Source of the DNA: Callorhinus ursinus
Lineage: Eukaryota > Chordata > Mammalia > Carnivora > Otariidae
Direction of reading: 5' to 3'
DNA: 64,000 bases
Assembly (NCBI RefSeq): GCF_003265705.1
Contig: NW_020312785.1
Span: forward strand, 17,000,023-17,064,022
Shown here: positions 21,850 through 32,740 of the stretch, piece after piece
Position numbering within the stretch: position 1 is the stretch's first letter
How the letters are laid out: each line of letters opens with the position of its first letter
Made by a program: the position numbers and the translations under genes
Notes under the pieces: generated by a model
What the model saw: only the letters and a program-made list of their open reading frames with translations
Database searches by the model: none
Told to the model about the DNA's origin: nothing

Positions 21850-22420
21850 TCATGCCCCACCCCCAACTATATGGCTGCCTTGGAATTTATGTAGCTGACA
21901 AGTTCTGTTAAAAGATACAGCAAGGTACATTAAAATGTTCAAGTTTATTTGTGCAAGTATAGATTTGAATGGACAGCCTAAACCAAAAGTGGTTGGGAGT
22001 ATTCTGCCCACAGGAGCTAGAGGGAAGGCTTTTATAGGGCAGATTAGGAAGCAAAGCAAAAAAAACTATCAAATTGGCTATCACTTGAGTAGCTGCCTTA
22101 TTTGGGAAAGCCTGCTGGGCTGTTTTTGATTGGTTGTTCTTACATTTCATTTTCTCAGACAGAAGTACATTGACAGGAATTGACTCTGGCTTGGGTTTTG
22201 GCTTGCTTATGTAGTCTACCAAGGATTTAGAGTCATTTCTGTTTAATAGCCTCCTTGTTTAATTAATTTAACAGCACTAACAATCCATTTGATTTGGACT
22301 CATTCAGTCTAGTAGCAAAGTCTGAGCCATCAGAGTCAGCAGTCTAAGTCATTGGTCCACACCCTCATGCCCAGTTGCCACGGAACTGTGGATAGACTTG
22401 GCCTTGCCAATCCTTACCTC
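21850..22420 (-). mobile_element. Candidate solo LTR, endogenous retrovirus
   Basis: Read on the minus strand, it has a promoter-like layout: a CCAAT-type AACCAATCAAAA (near 22120-22131), a TATA-like CCTATAAAAG (near 22031-22040), then CAAATAAACTTG (near 21943-21954) about 85 bases downstream. No adjoining viral internal sequence is visible. The family is not identified. Confidence 0.55.
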
Positions 22421-23400
22421 TTTTACCAAGTGTCACAGAAAGATTTTACTTCAAGGGACCAAAGCAGTGGGAAGAGGTAGGGGAAGCAGGGGTAGGAATT
22501 ATTATTATTATTTTTTAAAGCAGAATGGTTTGTTGGAAACAATAGTGAATTTTTGCATTGGAAGTAAAGAAAATTAAAATATTTCAAAATGTGAGGGGAA
22601 ACACACACACACACAAAGACACACACACCCACACTCCACATACGCACACGTTTCAGGAACTTGAATGAGCAAAGTGTACTTATTATCATTTGTTCTTTGT
22701 AGATTGTCATCTCATATTTAATATAACCAAGCCAATTTTGTTATCTTAACAAAAGAACCTTACCTTCAATGTTCTGACATTTTTAAAACATGATACTTGA
22801 GGAATTTTTTTCTGAAACTACATATGAATGTGTTTGTTCATTATTTCCCTCCTGCTATTATAACAGACTTCAAATTTGATATGCAAAACCTTCAGCAGTT
22901 TCTTATTTCTTCTACATGAAGAAATGGGTAATTAGTGAGTTAGTAAGGCTGATTAGCATTTTTTTAAAAAATCTGCCCATTTAGCTGCTAAATTTGTATC
23001 AGTTCCAACATAATGATGTTCATAATAAGATATGATTTTCTGGGAGTTATAAAATTTCAGAAAGCTGAAATTTAGCAGTCTCAGAATAAAAAAAATTATC
23101 TGCATATGATTTCATTTAAGTTTGCATATCATATTTAATTATTTTAATAACTTGTCTTGGCTTACTTTTCTAAGACCCATAATCCTACACATTTTGTGGT
23201 TAAAAAAATTTTAAATAAATAAATAAAACCCAAAGAACTAGACTTATATATTTTATAATTATACCAGATGTTCCATCTCTTTAGCAGCGTGAAAAATGTG
23301 ATGATATTTTGTCAGTCTGAGAATTATAAACTATATTCAAACTAGGAAGTAAGACTGCTAATACTAAGAATACCATGTCTTTCACTGTAATATTTTGCAT
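22421..23400. other. Unassigned with CA repeat
   Basis: Ordinary AT-rich sequence holding an interrupted (CA)n tract at about 22600-22650 and an ATTATTATTATT run near 22500. No gene or repeat named. Confidence 0.45.
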
Positions 23401-23416
23401 CTTCACCTTCATTTTC

Positions 23417-23613
23417 TTTTTTTTTTAAAGATTTTATTTATTTATTTGAGAGAGAAAGAATGAGACACAGAGAGCATGAGAGGGAGGAGGATCAGAGGGA
23501 GAAGCAGACTCTCTGCTGAGCAGGGAGCCTGATGCAGGACTTGATCCTGGGACTCCAGGTTCATGACCTGAGCTGAAGGCAGTTGCTTAACCAACTGAGC
23601 CACCCAGGTGCCC
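23417..23613 (-). mobile_element. CAN SINE, full length
   Basis: Minus-strand copy flanked by a 16-base duplication with one mismatch (23401-23416 and 23614-23629). It is one half of a head-to-head inverted pair with the next SINE. Confidence 0.95.
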
Positions 23614-23788
23614 CTTCACCTTTATTTTCAAACCCTTTCCTATTCTTCCATTTCTATCACAGCTAATATTTCATTTTCTCTGTTCTTCTTCAGTTTCCCC
23701 TTCTTCCCCTTATTTAAAATAATTAATGGAAAACCTCAAATATAAACAAATTAATGTATTAATATATATATTGGAAATGATTGTTTAA

Positions 23789-23960
23789 GGTCGCCTGAGT
23801 GGCTCAGTTGGTTAACTCCAACTCTTGATTTTGGCACAGGTCATGATCTCATGGTCCTGAGATGGAGCCCTGTGTTGGGCTCCGTGCTGGCGGTGGAGCC
23901 TGCTTGAGATTCTCTCCCTCGCCCTCTGCCCCTCCCCCCACTTTAAAAAACAAAACAAAA
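23789..23960 (+). mobile_element. CAN SINE whose 3' duplication is split by L1
   Basis: The head and a short C/T body (CTCCCTCGCCCTCTGCCCCTC) lead into an AAAACAAAACAAAA tail. Its 5' flank (23775-23788) matches 12 of 14 bases of 25523-25536, which lies beyond the L1. The L1 therefore inserted at this SINE's tail and target-site duplication. Confidence 0.88.
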
Positions 23961-23972
23961 CAAGATGATTGG

Positions 23973-25015
23973 GCTCTATTACAAATTGTAATCATCAAGA
24001 CAGTATGGTACTGGCACAAAAACAGACACATAGATCAATGGAATGGAATAGAGAACCCAGAAATGGACCCCCAACTCTATGGTCAACTAATCTTTGACAA
24101 AGCAGGAAAGAATGTCCAATGGATAAAAGACAGTCTCTTCAACAAATGGTGTTGGGAAAATTGGAGAGCCACATGCAGAAGAATGAAACTGGACCATTTC
24201 CTTACACCAAACACAAAAATAGACTCAAAATGGATGAAAAACTTAAATATGAGGCAGGAATCCATCAAAATCCTTAAAGAGAACACAGACACAGAGGGCA
24301 ACCTCTTCAACCTTGGCTGCAGCAACTTCTTGCTAGATATGTCTCCAAAGGCAAGGGAAACAAAAGCAAACAAAGTATTGGGACTTCATCAAGATAAAAA
24401 GCTTTTGCACAGCGAAGGAAACAGTCAACAAAAGCAAAAGACAACGGACAGAATGGGAGAAGATATTTGCAAATGACATATCAGATAAAAGGCCAGTATC
24501 CAAAATCTATAAAGAACTTATCCAACTCAACACCCAAAGAACAAATAATCCAATCAGGAAATGGGCAGAAGACATGAACAGACATTTCTGCAAAGAAGAC
24601 ATCCAAATGGCCAACACACACATGAAAACTTGTTCAACATCACTCGGCATCAGGGAAATCCAAATCAAAACCTCAATGAGATACCACCTTACACCATCAG
24701 AACGGCTAAAATAACAAGTCAGGAAACGACAGACGTTGGCGGGGATGCGGAGAAAGGGGAACCCTCCTACACTGTTGGTGGGAATGCAAGCTGGTGCAGC
24801 CACTCTGGAAAATAGTATGGAGGTTCCTCAAAAAGTTGAAAATAGAGCTACCCTATGACCCAGCAATTGTGCTACTGGGGATTTACTCCAAAGATACAAA
24901 TGTAGTGATCCGAAGGGGCACCTGCACCTCAATGTTTGTAACAACAATGTCCATGATAGCCAAACTATGGAAAGAGCCCAGATGTCCATCAATAGATGAA
25001 TGGATAAAGAAGATG

Positions 25016-25054
<39 letters not shown>

Positions 25055-25448
25055 GGAATACTACACAGCCATCAAAAATGAAATCTTGCCATTTGCAATG
25101 ACATGGATGGAACTAGAGGGTATTATGCTAAGCAGAGTAAGTCAATCAGAGAAAGAAAATTATGTGATCTCACTGATATTCAGAATTTAAGAAACAAGGC
25201 AGAGGATCATAGAGGAAGAGAGGAAAAAAATGAAACAAGATGAAACCAGAGAGGAGACAAACCATAAGAGACTCTTAATCTCAGGAAACAAACTGAGGGT
25301 TGCTGGAGTGGAGGGGGGTGAGAGGGATGGGGTGGCTGGGTGATGGACACTGGGGAGGGTATATGTTATGGTGAGCACTGGGTGTTGTGTAAAACCAATG
25401 AATCACAGACCTGTACCCCTGAAACAAATAATACATTATATGTAAATC
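23973..25448 (+). mobile_element. LINE-1, 5'-truncated, ORF2 C-terminus and 3' UTR
   Basis: Carnivore L1 copy that starts within ORF2, downstream of the reverse transcriptase. It keeps the C-terminal ORF2 region, including the cysteine/histidine-rich part (around 24730-24800), with frameshifts that break it into pieces in different frames. The 3' UTR has a GGGATGGGGTGGCTGGGTGA G-rich part and ends CCCTGAAACAAATAATACATT. A 12-base duplication CAAGATGATTGG (23961-23972 and 25521-25532) brackets it. It is dead, but much younger than the L1M copies around it. Confidence 0.95.
25015..25050 (+). repeat. (TG)n microsatellite inside L1
   Basis: About 17 TG units sit in ORF2 just before the segment encoding the conserved MEYYSAI-like motif (ATGGAATACTACACAGCCATC). 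The repeat arose in, and disrupts, the L1 frame. Confidence 0.95.
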
Positions 25449-25467
25449 AAAAGAAAAAAAGAGAAAG

Positions 25468-25520
25468 ATATCTGACACAATATGATAAATAATAAATTTT
25501 AAAATTCTAAAAAGAAAAAC
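25468..25520 (+). mobile_element. Candidate L1 3' transduction
   Basis: After the normal L1 3' end comes an A-rich stretch (25449-25467). About 50 non-L1 bases follow, with AATAAA at 25491-25496 and a second A-rich end, before the 3' duplication copy. This is the layout expected when L1 transcription reads through to a downstream polyadenylation site. A mutated tail is the alternative. Confidence 0.5.
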
Positions 25521-25536
25521 CAAGATGATTGGTTAA

Positions 25537-26336
25537 ATTGTCTTTTAAGAGAGAAGGATCATGGAAGGTATAAAAAAATGAGGGAAATTATATTTGAAAA
25601 CAGAACATAGCAAATTACTGACCCTGTAAAATAATTACAACACAGAAAATTTTAAAATACTGGATAAAATATTTTTAAAAAGAAGTGTTAAATGCATGCT
25701 GACCTGATAAAATGAAAGGAAAATTATCAGGTCAGAATGAGAGAAGGGAAGGACTTCAGAGATGTAGCCAGGCACTGGAGCTGAAGGCTGCCCTGAGGGT
25801 GTGGGCATTACCCAGTGATAAATGGCTTTGTTTCAGTGGCCTAGGGGAGAGAAGCGGGTATACAGGAGACAAAGCCTCAGGCCTTCGCATCAAGCTAAGA
25901 CTCCAGAGTGCTACAACTTCAGGGTAAAATAAAGCCTCCATACAAAAGGAGATGGAAAGAAACTTGTCTATTTGGACTATTGTTATGGTTGGAAAGAAGA
26001 AGAAAACTAGAATTTATGACAACCCCCTAGGTCCATATAGAACTCAGTTAAATTCACACTTGCTGTGTGTTCCAGAAGCTAATTAATTTTGAGTAGGCAA
26101 CAATTTCAAGTGCCATAATCTGAGAGCAAAGGATGTCTTCAGAACATTGCTATCAATTAAATAGTTACTGATGTTATGTTGGTAGCATTACCAGTAAGAT
26201 TATAAAAAAATTCAGGCAGAATGCCTATCACCACTTTGACTTAATATGTACTTCAGGTCTTAGTCAGGATAGGGAAATCAAAGTGAATAAATAAATACAG
26301 AAACAAAATAAAATAATGTAAAATAAAATAAATACT
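25537..26336 (+). mobile_element. Possible L1M/HAL1 upstream region
   Basis: A-rich plus strand that leads in the same orientation into a clear L1M 3' region. Individual phrases are too diverged to place on a consensus. The GC-richer part (25740-25940) could instead be unique sequence. Confidence 0.35.
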
Positions 26337-26337
26337 G

Positions 26338-26445
26338 TAGGGGTACCTCAGTCGGTGGACCATGCGACTCTTGACTAGGGCTAGTGGATTCAAGCCCCAC
26401 ATTGGGAGTGGAGATTAAAAATAAAAAATCTTTAAAAAAAAAAAC
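26338..26445 (+). mobile_element. CAN SINE, short type
   Basis: GGGGTACCTCAGTCGGTGGACCATGCGACTCTTGA, then TTCAAGCCCCACATTGGGA and an AAAAATAAAAAATC tail. It lacks the C/T body, like the copy at 2675. The head has lost the middle of the GGCACCTGGCTGGCTCAG start. Confidence 0.85.
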
Positions 26446-27038
26446 ATTGTAAACTCTCAGAAAAGAATAAAGAGGAATTTTTATAACTTCAAATTACATG
26501 GAGATTAAATAAGACATTAAAAGCATTAGGTGAATACACATTTAAAAAAGATGGAGACCACAGAAAGGAATGCAGACTATGACAAAAGAATCTAAAGAAT
26601 TTAAATAGAAAAATAAGGTAATAAAAATATATGTTGCAAATATATGAGATATCCTCAATGAAGGGGGTCTAGAAAAAAAAAAAAAGGACTGACCTCAGTA
26701 ACTGGGAAATTAGGTTTTGAGTAGAAACTTCATCTAAAACCACAAGGAACTGTGTATAACTGTTCTAAGTTGATTAATTTGTTTTACTTGGGAATCTGAG
26801 TAAGAATCCTGAAACTGTTACACGTGCACACTGAGGTTGAACGCATTAGTCAATGAATTATGACAAATGATGGACACATGCTCAGTGGACATAGAAACGA
26901 CACCTAAAGAGCTTCTAATGGTCAAAGCTGGAAGAGGCTGAGCAGCTAAATAAATAGCATGGCACTGCATTACAACCCAAAGTATAAAATACACATAATC
27001 AAGTCTGATATAAGTAATAAATGAATTCTGATATAAAT

Positions 27039-27070
27039 GGAGGGATGGATGGATGGATGGATGGATGGAT
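27039..27070 (+). repeat. (GGAT)n microsatellite
   Basis: About seven GGAT units within the L1M 3' region, followed by a GAATGAATAGCTG flank. Confidence 0.95.
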
Positions 27071-27486
27071 GAACAAATGAATGAATAGCTGAGGGTGTAA
27101 GAGACAAATCTTCCTTACAGAATAATTTCAAATATTTTATGTAAGTACTCCCCACTCCAGTATGTGGGGTTTAGCTCATCTTTCCTTGAGTATAGCCTGG
27201 ACTTCGTGATTGCTTTTAAATAAGTAAGTGTGGAAGGAGGTGAAAATTAACTTTACAGATGAGACACCTGACCAAAAATATTTTCACCAGGTGACCAAGG
27301 TTAACATCATCAGTGGTAACTAATGTTGATATATTCTCACTGATACCATGAAATGAGAAGGCACTTCATCTCTGGGTTATTCTTCTCCAAAACCTATAAC
27401 TCCAGACTAATAATGAGAAAAACATTAGAAAATCCAAATTGAAAAACATCCTCAGAACTGTTAATATCATCAAAAACAAAAAAGAT

Positions 27487-27690
27487 GGGGAGCCTGGGTG
27501 GCTCAGTCATTAAGTGTCTGCCTTTGGCTCAGGTCATGGTCCCAGGGTCCTGGGATCAAGCCCCGCATCGGGTTCCCTGCTCCACGGGAAGCCTGCTTCT
27601 CCCTCTGCCACTCCCCCTGCTTGTGTTCCCTCTCTCGCTGTGTCTCTTTCTGTCAAATAAATAAATAAAATCTTAAAAAAAAAAAAAAGA
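27487..27690 (+). mobile_element. CAN SINE inserted in L1M
   Basis: Nearly consensus copy of the younger subfamily (CCCCTGCTTGTGTTCCCTCT, TTTCTGTCAAATAAATAAAT). The A-rich flanks hide the duplication. Its host L1M is continuous on either side. Confidence 0.94.
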
Positions 27691-27985
27691 AAAGGAAAAC
27701 GTCATAGACCAAAGAATTTTAAGTAGGCATGATAGCAAAATAAAGTGTTGTATCCCAGATTTGATTCTGGAACAGAAAAAAAGGACAGTAGTGGAAAAAC
27801 TAGTGAAGTTCCAATAAAATATGGAGTTTGTTTGCTTAATATAATGTACAAACATTTATTTCTTAGTTGTGACAAATGTAGCATAAGTTATGATTTTAGC
27901 AAAAGGGAAAAGTCTTGAGTGGTATGTATATCTTTGCAACTGTGAATATAAACTTATTTATAGAAAGTTTATTAAAAATAGAAGT

Positions 27986-29190
27986 TTTGGGTTACATGCA
28001 AATTAAAACTTCTGTTCATGAAAAGATATTATAAAGAAAGTAAAATGCTACAAACTGGGAAGGATAGTTTGAACATTGGTAACTCACAAATCTGTAGTAG
28101 CCAAAACATACTTTTTAACCATAAATAGAAATTAGACAAATAGAAAAGTAAGTAAAAGATACTGACAAACATTTTACAAGTAATATCTTCATATAAATCA
28201 TGAAGATTTGTGTGAAGATGCTCAAATTCATTAGTTATCAGGAAAATAAAAATTAAAATCATAATTATTCACAATTCAGCCTTCAGCAGATTGATAACGT
28301 AGGAGTTGTGGGGTGCCTGGGTGGCTCAGTTGGTTAAACGTCTGCCTTCAACTCAAGGTCCTGGGATTGAGCCCCACATCTGGTTCCCTGCTCAGTAGGG
28401 AGCCTGCTTCTCCTTCTCCACTCTACCTGCTTCTCCCCCTGCTTGTGCTCTCTCTCTCTCTCAGTCAAATAAATAAATAAAATCTTTAAAAAACAACAAC
28501 AATGTAAGAGTTGAATAATAACAAGGGTGGATGATGACTTGGAGTCCCTAGAGACCATATTCTCCTTATGGAAGATTTCCTTGTGCAAGTAATTTGGCAA
28601 ACAATTCAGCATTTTATGTAACATGGAAAATGTGCATATTTCCTCATACAGTAATTTCTTCCCTAGGTATGTAAATTCAGTGTTCATTATGGGTCATAGT
28701 AAGATTTAGCAAAGTAGAATTGTAAGTGTAAAAATCTGTTAAATAACCGAATTTTCAATTGAGAGTAGAATAGATAAATTTTATTATCCATACAGCTGGA
28801 TACTGTACAGCGATTGAACTATGGCCACATACATAAACGTAGGTGACTTTTACAACATAGTACTGAACAATAAAAAGCAAGTTGTAGAAGGATTCACAAA
28901 GGATAATCCTATTTATATAATATGTAAAAACAAACAAATAAGTCTGTTTGCAAAACTACAGTGGAAAAGGTAATATTAAATAGAATATTTGGAACCATGG
29001 TTAGATCTGGGGGTTAAGCTTGGGATGTGATCATGGAGAGGTTTCAAAGGTATCATTAATATTTTATATCTAAAACTAGGAAGTGATGTATAGTAATTTT
29101 TTTCCTCAAGTTCCCTATTTACTCTCCATGTTGTGTATGTGTGAAAAGGATTGTAATTAACCCAGTGGGGCAAAGTAAAACTAGGTACAT
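27986..29190 (+). mobile_element. Second L1M fragment, ORF2 3' part and 3' UTR
   Basis: After the end of the previous L1M, the phrase AAAACTTCTGTTCATGAAAAGA begins a new ORF2 3' region. It continues with GATGCTCAAATTCATTAGTT, TACAGCTGGATACTGTACAG, a GCAAAACTACAGTGGAAAAG 3' UTR part, and ends near 29190. A SINE splits it. It is a separate old L1 insertion in the same direction. Confidence 0.75.
28309..28500 (+). mobile_element. CAN SINE inserted in L1M, head deletion
   Basis: The head lacks the usual GGTCATGATCTCAGG segment: TCAACTCAAGGTCCTGGGAT joins directly. The tail is AAAACAACAACAA. A 13-base duplication with two mismatches flanks it (28296-28308 and 28501-28513). Confidence 0.93.
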
Positions 29191-30825
29191 AAGTGTTACA
29201 CTTTTAAGATTCCAAACAATTCAGAAAGGTGTTTCAAGCAAAATGTAAAAGTAACAAAAACATAGTTATATTGTATATATTTACACTGAAGATCAAGAAT
29301 AGAAATAATGATTAGGAACTGATTTATTAAGAAAACAAGATTCATCGATCAATCTTTTCTTCAAATGTGGAAATGAATCATCCTACTGGCTGTGTCAGCG
29401 AAATTTTATCTTTCATGGATGTAGTTAAATGGGAAATAGTCCCCATAAGTTTCCTGCTTATACTGAGAAAGAAAATCTTAAAAACACTTTGTAAAAAGAG
29501 GACATACTAAGAAAGAGGAATAGCAAAGATTTTTAAAATGGTGAGCAGAAATAGCCAATTAAAACTCAAAGTTTCGGGGCCCAAAGAATTTTACATGGTT
29601 TACAACGGATCACAGGAATAATAATAATAATAATAATATAACTAGATCTATATGTTTCTGGCAACTTCCCTAAGATGAGTGGTACTTAAATTATATCAAA
29701 GAACTGGAATAAATTTGCTACCCTAGATTTAAAAAAACTATATTGATTTGTTGCAAGTTATGTTATGTGAGGACACATTTGGAAATCAGCATGGACCAAG
29801 TCATAGAGAGCTTATAAATAATACTAAGTAGACCTTTTTAAAGGGCAACGAGAAGCTTCTCTAAAAGTTTGAGGAATGGAATACCCTGATTAGCTATGCA
29901 TTTCACTGCTCTTTGTAGGGTAAATTGAAGGGGAATTCGTTATCCGTATTCCAGGTAAGAAATTATGTTGGCCTGGATTAAGATGTTAGCAGTAAGCTGC
30001 AGAAGTGTGCAAACTCAGAAAATTAACTTGAGAGGACTTGGTAAATTGACTATCTCTAGTATGAGAAATGTCAGAGATTACACCCAGAATGCTGGTTTGT
30101 GCATCTTGGTTGATGAGTCACAGGCTGAGTCAGATTGAAAATGAAGAGAGATGACAGCCCATTTTTAATGTGGAGTATGAGGTGCCTAATGGAACCTCTT
30201 CATAGAAATATCCAGAATATAAATATCCAGAAATGGAGAGGAGAATGATTCAAAGTAGACAAATAAGTATGGACCTCATCAACCATGAATAGTGAAGCCA
30301 TCAAAATGGATATGATCACCCAGGAAGAGTGTGTGGAGTGGAAAGAAAAGCAGATGACACCGAGCCTGGAGACTAGCGCTGAAGGAGAGGCAAAAGCTGC
30401 CTGAAGGGAGGAACAAAAAAGGAAACTGTTTTCATGGTAATTTAAAAAGGTTAGAATATATCAAAGGGGAGGCAGTTTTGGATGTTTCCAGCCATCAAGC
30501 GTGGTACTGATAGTTCCATAAACTTTTCAAATGTGGAATTAATCCACCATCTTGGAAGAAGGGGTCTCGATGGAGTGATGGAACCTGAGTGATTGAAATG
30601 AGCCAAAAGTAAGTGGCAGATAAGCAAATGGTGACAAGGTATATAGTACTTTCATTCAAAATGAGTGTCTTCAAAAGAAAAGGGAATTTCGTCCTACCTT
30701 GGACTGTATATAAGTGAAATTAGAGGATTCTTATCTGGGGGCAGAATTCTAACAAAGTTTTTCCAGGCCTCAATATTTGTGAAGCTTTGCTGGGAACAAG
30801 GACAATTTGTAATGGTTAATAAAAG
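29191..30825. other. Unassigned, partly ancient repeat-like
   Basis: An (ATA)n run lies at about 29617-29639. From 29770 to 30790 the AG-rich text (for example TTGGCCTGGATTAAGATGTTAG, then a GACAGCCCATTTTTAATGTGGAG part) resembles the old unnamed repeat seen at 18655 and 20985. No coding potential. Confidence 0.35.
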
Positions 30826-30835
30826 TGGACTTCAA

Positions 30836-31072
30836 TGCTTTTTTGTTTGTTTGGTTTGGTTTTAATTATTTTTAAGATTTTATTTATTTATTTTGAGAGC
30901 GAGAGAGTGAGCACAAGCAGAGGCAGAGGGAGAAAGAGAGACAGAATCTCAAGCAGAGAGAGCTCCATGCTGAGCATGGAGCCCAACTCAGGCTCAAGCC
31001 CATGACCCTGGGATCGTGAGCGGAGCTGAAATCAAGTCAGCCACTTAACCGACTCAGCCACGCAGGCGCCCA
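30836..31072 (-). mobile_element. CAN SINE, full length with long T-rich start
   Basis: Minus-strand copy with an extended TTTTGTTTGTTTGGTTTGG tail complement, bracketed by TGGACTTCAA (30826-30835 and 31073-31082). The GCATGGAGCCCAAC variant places it in an older subfamily. Confidence 0.93.
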
Positions 31073-31316
31073 TGGACTTCAAGGTTTTTATATAAATCAT
31101 TTATTTTGCATCTCATTTTAACTTAAACAATTGGTGTGGAAGAAACAAATGTACTTGAGGAAGTTCTGTTCATTATCACACTAGAGTGTGTGAGTATTAA
31201 AATGTGAGTACATGTGAGAGTTATTAAAAATACTTGTGTATATGAATATTGTGTTTGTTGAGTATTTTACAATGTAATAGGACCACCACACAATAATAAT
31301 TTTGGTTTTATATATA

Positions 31317-31514
31317 TTTTTTTAAAGATTTTATTTATTTATTTGACAGAGAGAGAGAGACAGCGAGAGAGGGAACACAAGCAGGGGGAGTGGGAGAGGG
31401 AGAAGCAGGCTTCCCGCGGAACAGGGAGCCCAATGCGGGGCTCGATCCCAGGACCCTGAGATCATGACCCAAGCCAAAGACAGATGCTTAACGACTGAGC
31501 CACCCAGGCGCCCC
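31317..31514 (-). mobile_element. CAN SINE, full length, young subfamily
   Basis: Close to consensus: GACAGCGAGAGAGGGAACAC, GCAGGCTTCCCGCGGAACAG and CGACTGAGCCACCCAGGCGC. An imperfect TTGGTT..ATAT duplication lies at both sides. Confidence 0.95.
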
Positions 31515-32515
31515 TTGGTTATATTTAAATTTTATGTATGCCTGGCTTACCCCTTAGTAATACACTTTTTGGTAATACATTTTCTAATAGATTTATTTCA
31601 TAAAGCCTTTTTGGATGGATTTTTATGTTCTTGTTTTGCCACATGGTAGTTCATCTCAGCAAAAGTGACTTCACTGAAAACTGCATAATATTTTATAGAT
31701 TTAGAAAGTGCTCGATTAGACATGCTATGTAATTTTCAATAGATAAACATGGGGAAATATTTGAGTGGTGATGATGAAGTTCAGGTTATTTTCCATATTT
31801 TATGCCCTGAGTACTCGTTTGCACAGCAGGGATTTCTGTGTGTTCATAAAGATTAATTTCTCAGCACACAGGCTGTAGGGCAGTGTTTTCTTCAACAAAT
31901 CTACTCCTCTTTAAAAGTGAGAGATTTGTCCCCAGGTATATTTTAGTTCAGCGTGTGTGCATATGCCAATGAATGGCTGAAATCATCAGTAACTATAGGG
32001 AAGGACCCTGGGGAAAATGTTAAACATATTCACTTGAGGATATAAATAACAATAGCAAGCAAGGTACATTTGACCAATTCTTCACTCAAGAGGTGACTGG
32101 TATGTAGCTTATTAAGAAACAAATCAGTGCCTTGAATGCTGTTTCATCATCCAGCTGGTCTTGCATTTTAGATTTTTCTAAGCAATATGCAGCTCAATAG
32201 AGCCTGTATTTACTTGAGCCTATGGAAAACTATGAAGTAATAAAAGGTAAAAAATCTTTAAAAGTATAACTATTTTAAAAAGTGTTTTTCTTTTTACCTA
32301 ATGAAGATACGTTTGTTAAAGAATATTTAGTAAATCCTATTCAGCAAGGAAGAAAATTAAGTTATCTATGTTCTGTGTTTCCAACCAGAGATAACCACCA
32401 AAACAGCTGATGATATTGTGTTGTATATGTGTCTGATTATTTAATATCATTATTTTAACATTTTTCTCTCGTGTGTGTGATATATATGTATATGTAAAAT
32501 ATATATATGCCTTAT
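31515..32515. other. Unassigned, non-coding
   Basis: One kb of AT-rich DNA with no nameable repeat. A short TG/TA run lies near 32470-32510. Confidence 0.45.
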
Positions 32516-32530
32516 AAAAATATCATGAAG

Positions 32531-32725
32531 GGACACATGGGTGGCTCAGTCAGTTAAGCATCTGTCTTCCACTCAGGTCATGATCTCAGGATCCTGGGAT
32601 CAAGCCCTGCGTTGGGCTCTCTGCTCAGCAGGAAGCCTGCTTCTCCCTCTCCTTCTGCCCCTCCCCTTCTACCTGCTCCTGCTGTCTCTCTCTCTCTCAA
32701 ATAAAAAAAAACTAAAACTAAAACT
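32531..32725 (+). mobile_element. CAN SINE, full length
   Basis: Complete copy with a tail evolved to (AAACTA)n. A perfect 15-base duplication AAAAATATCATGAAG flanks it (32516-32530 and 32726-32740). Confidence 0.96.
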
Positions 32726-32740
32726 AAAAATATCATGAAG

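Larger units (their letters stand above)
26650..27985 (+). mobile_element. L1M 3' UTR region, split by a SINE
   Basis: The order of phrases matches an old L1 3' UTR I know: AAGTCTGATATAAGTAATAAATGAA, GGTGACCAAGGTTAACATCATCAGT, AGGCACTTCATCTCTG, ATAATGAGAAAAACATTAGA, TTGATTCTGGAACAGAAAAA and AGGACAGTAGTGGAAAAACTAG. A SINE interrupts it at 27487-27690. The same family occurs in the opposite orientation at 53990-54400. Confidence 0.8.

Noticed and set aside
23417..23960. CRISPR-like spaced repeats among clustered SINEs
   Set aside because: Repeat units are about 200-base SINEs in mixed orientation with individual duplications; this is eukaryotic DNA.
23862..24476. 204-codon plus-strand open frame, the longest in the window
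   Set aside because: It starts in a SINE and runs into truncated L1 ORF2; it is not a cellular gene and the L1 frame shifts repeatedly.
28334..28687. 117-codon minus-strand frame
   Set aside because: Antisense SINE translation joined to old L1 sequence; the ERERE-type residues come from the SINE polypyrimidine body.
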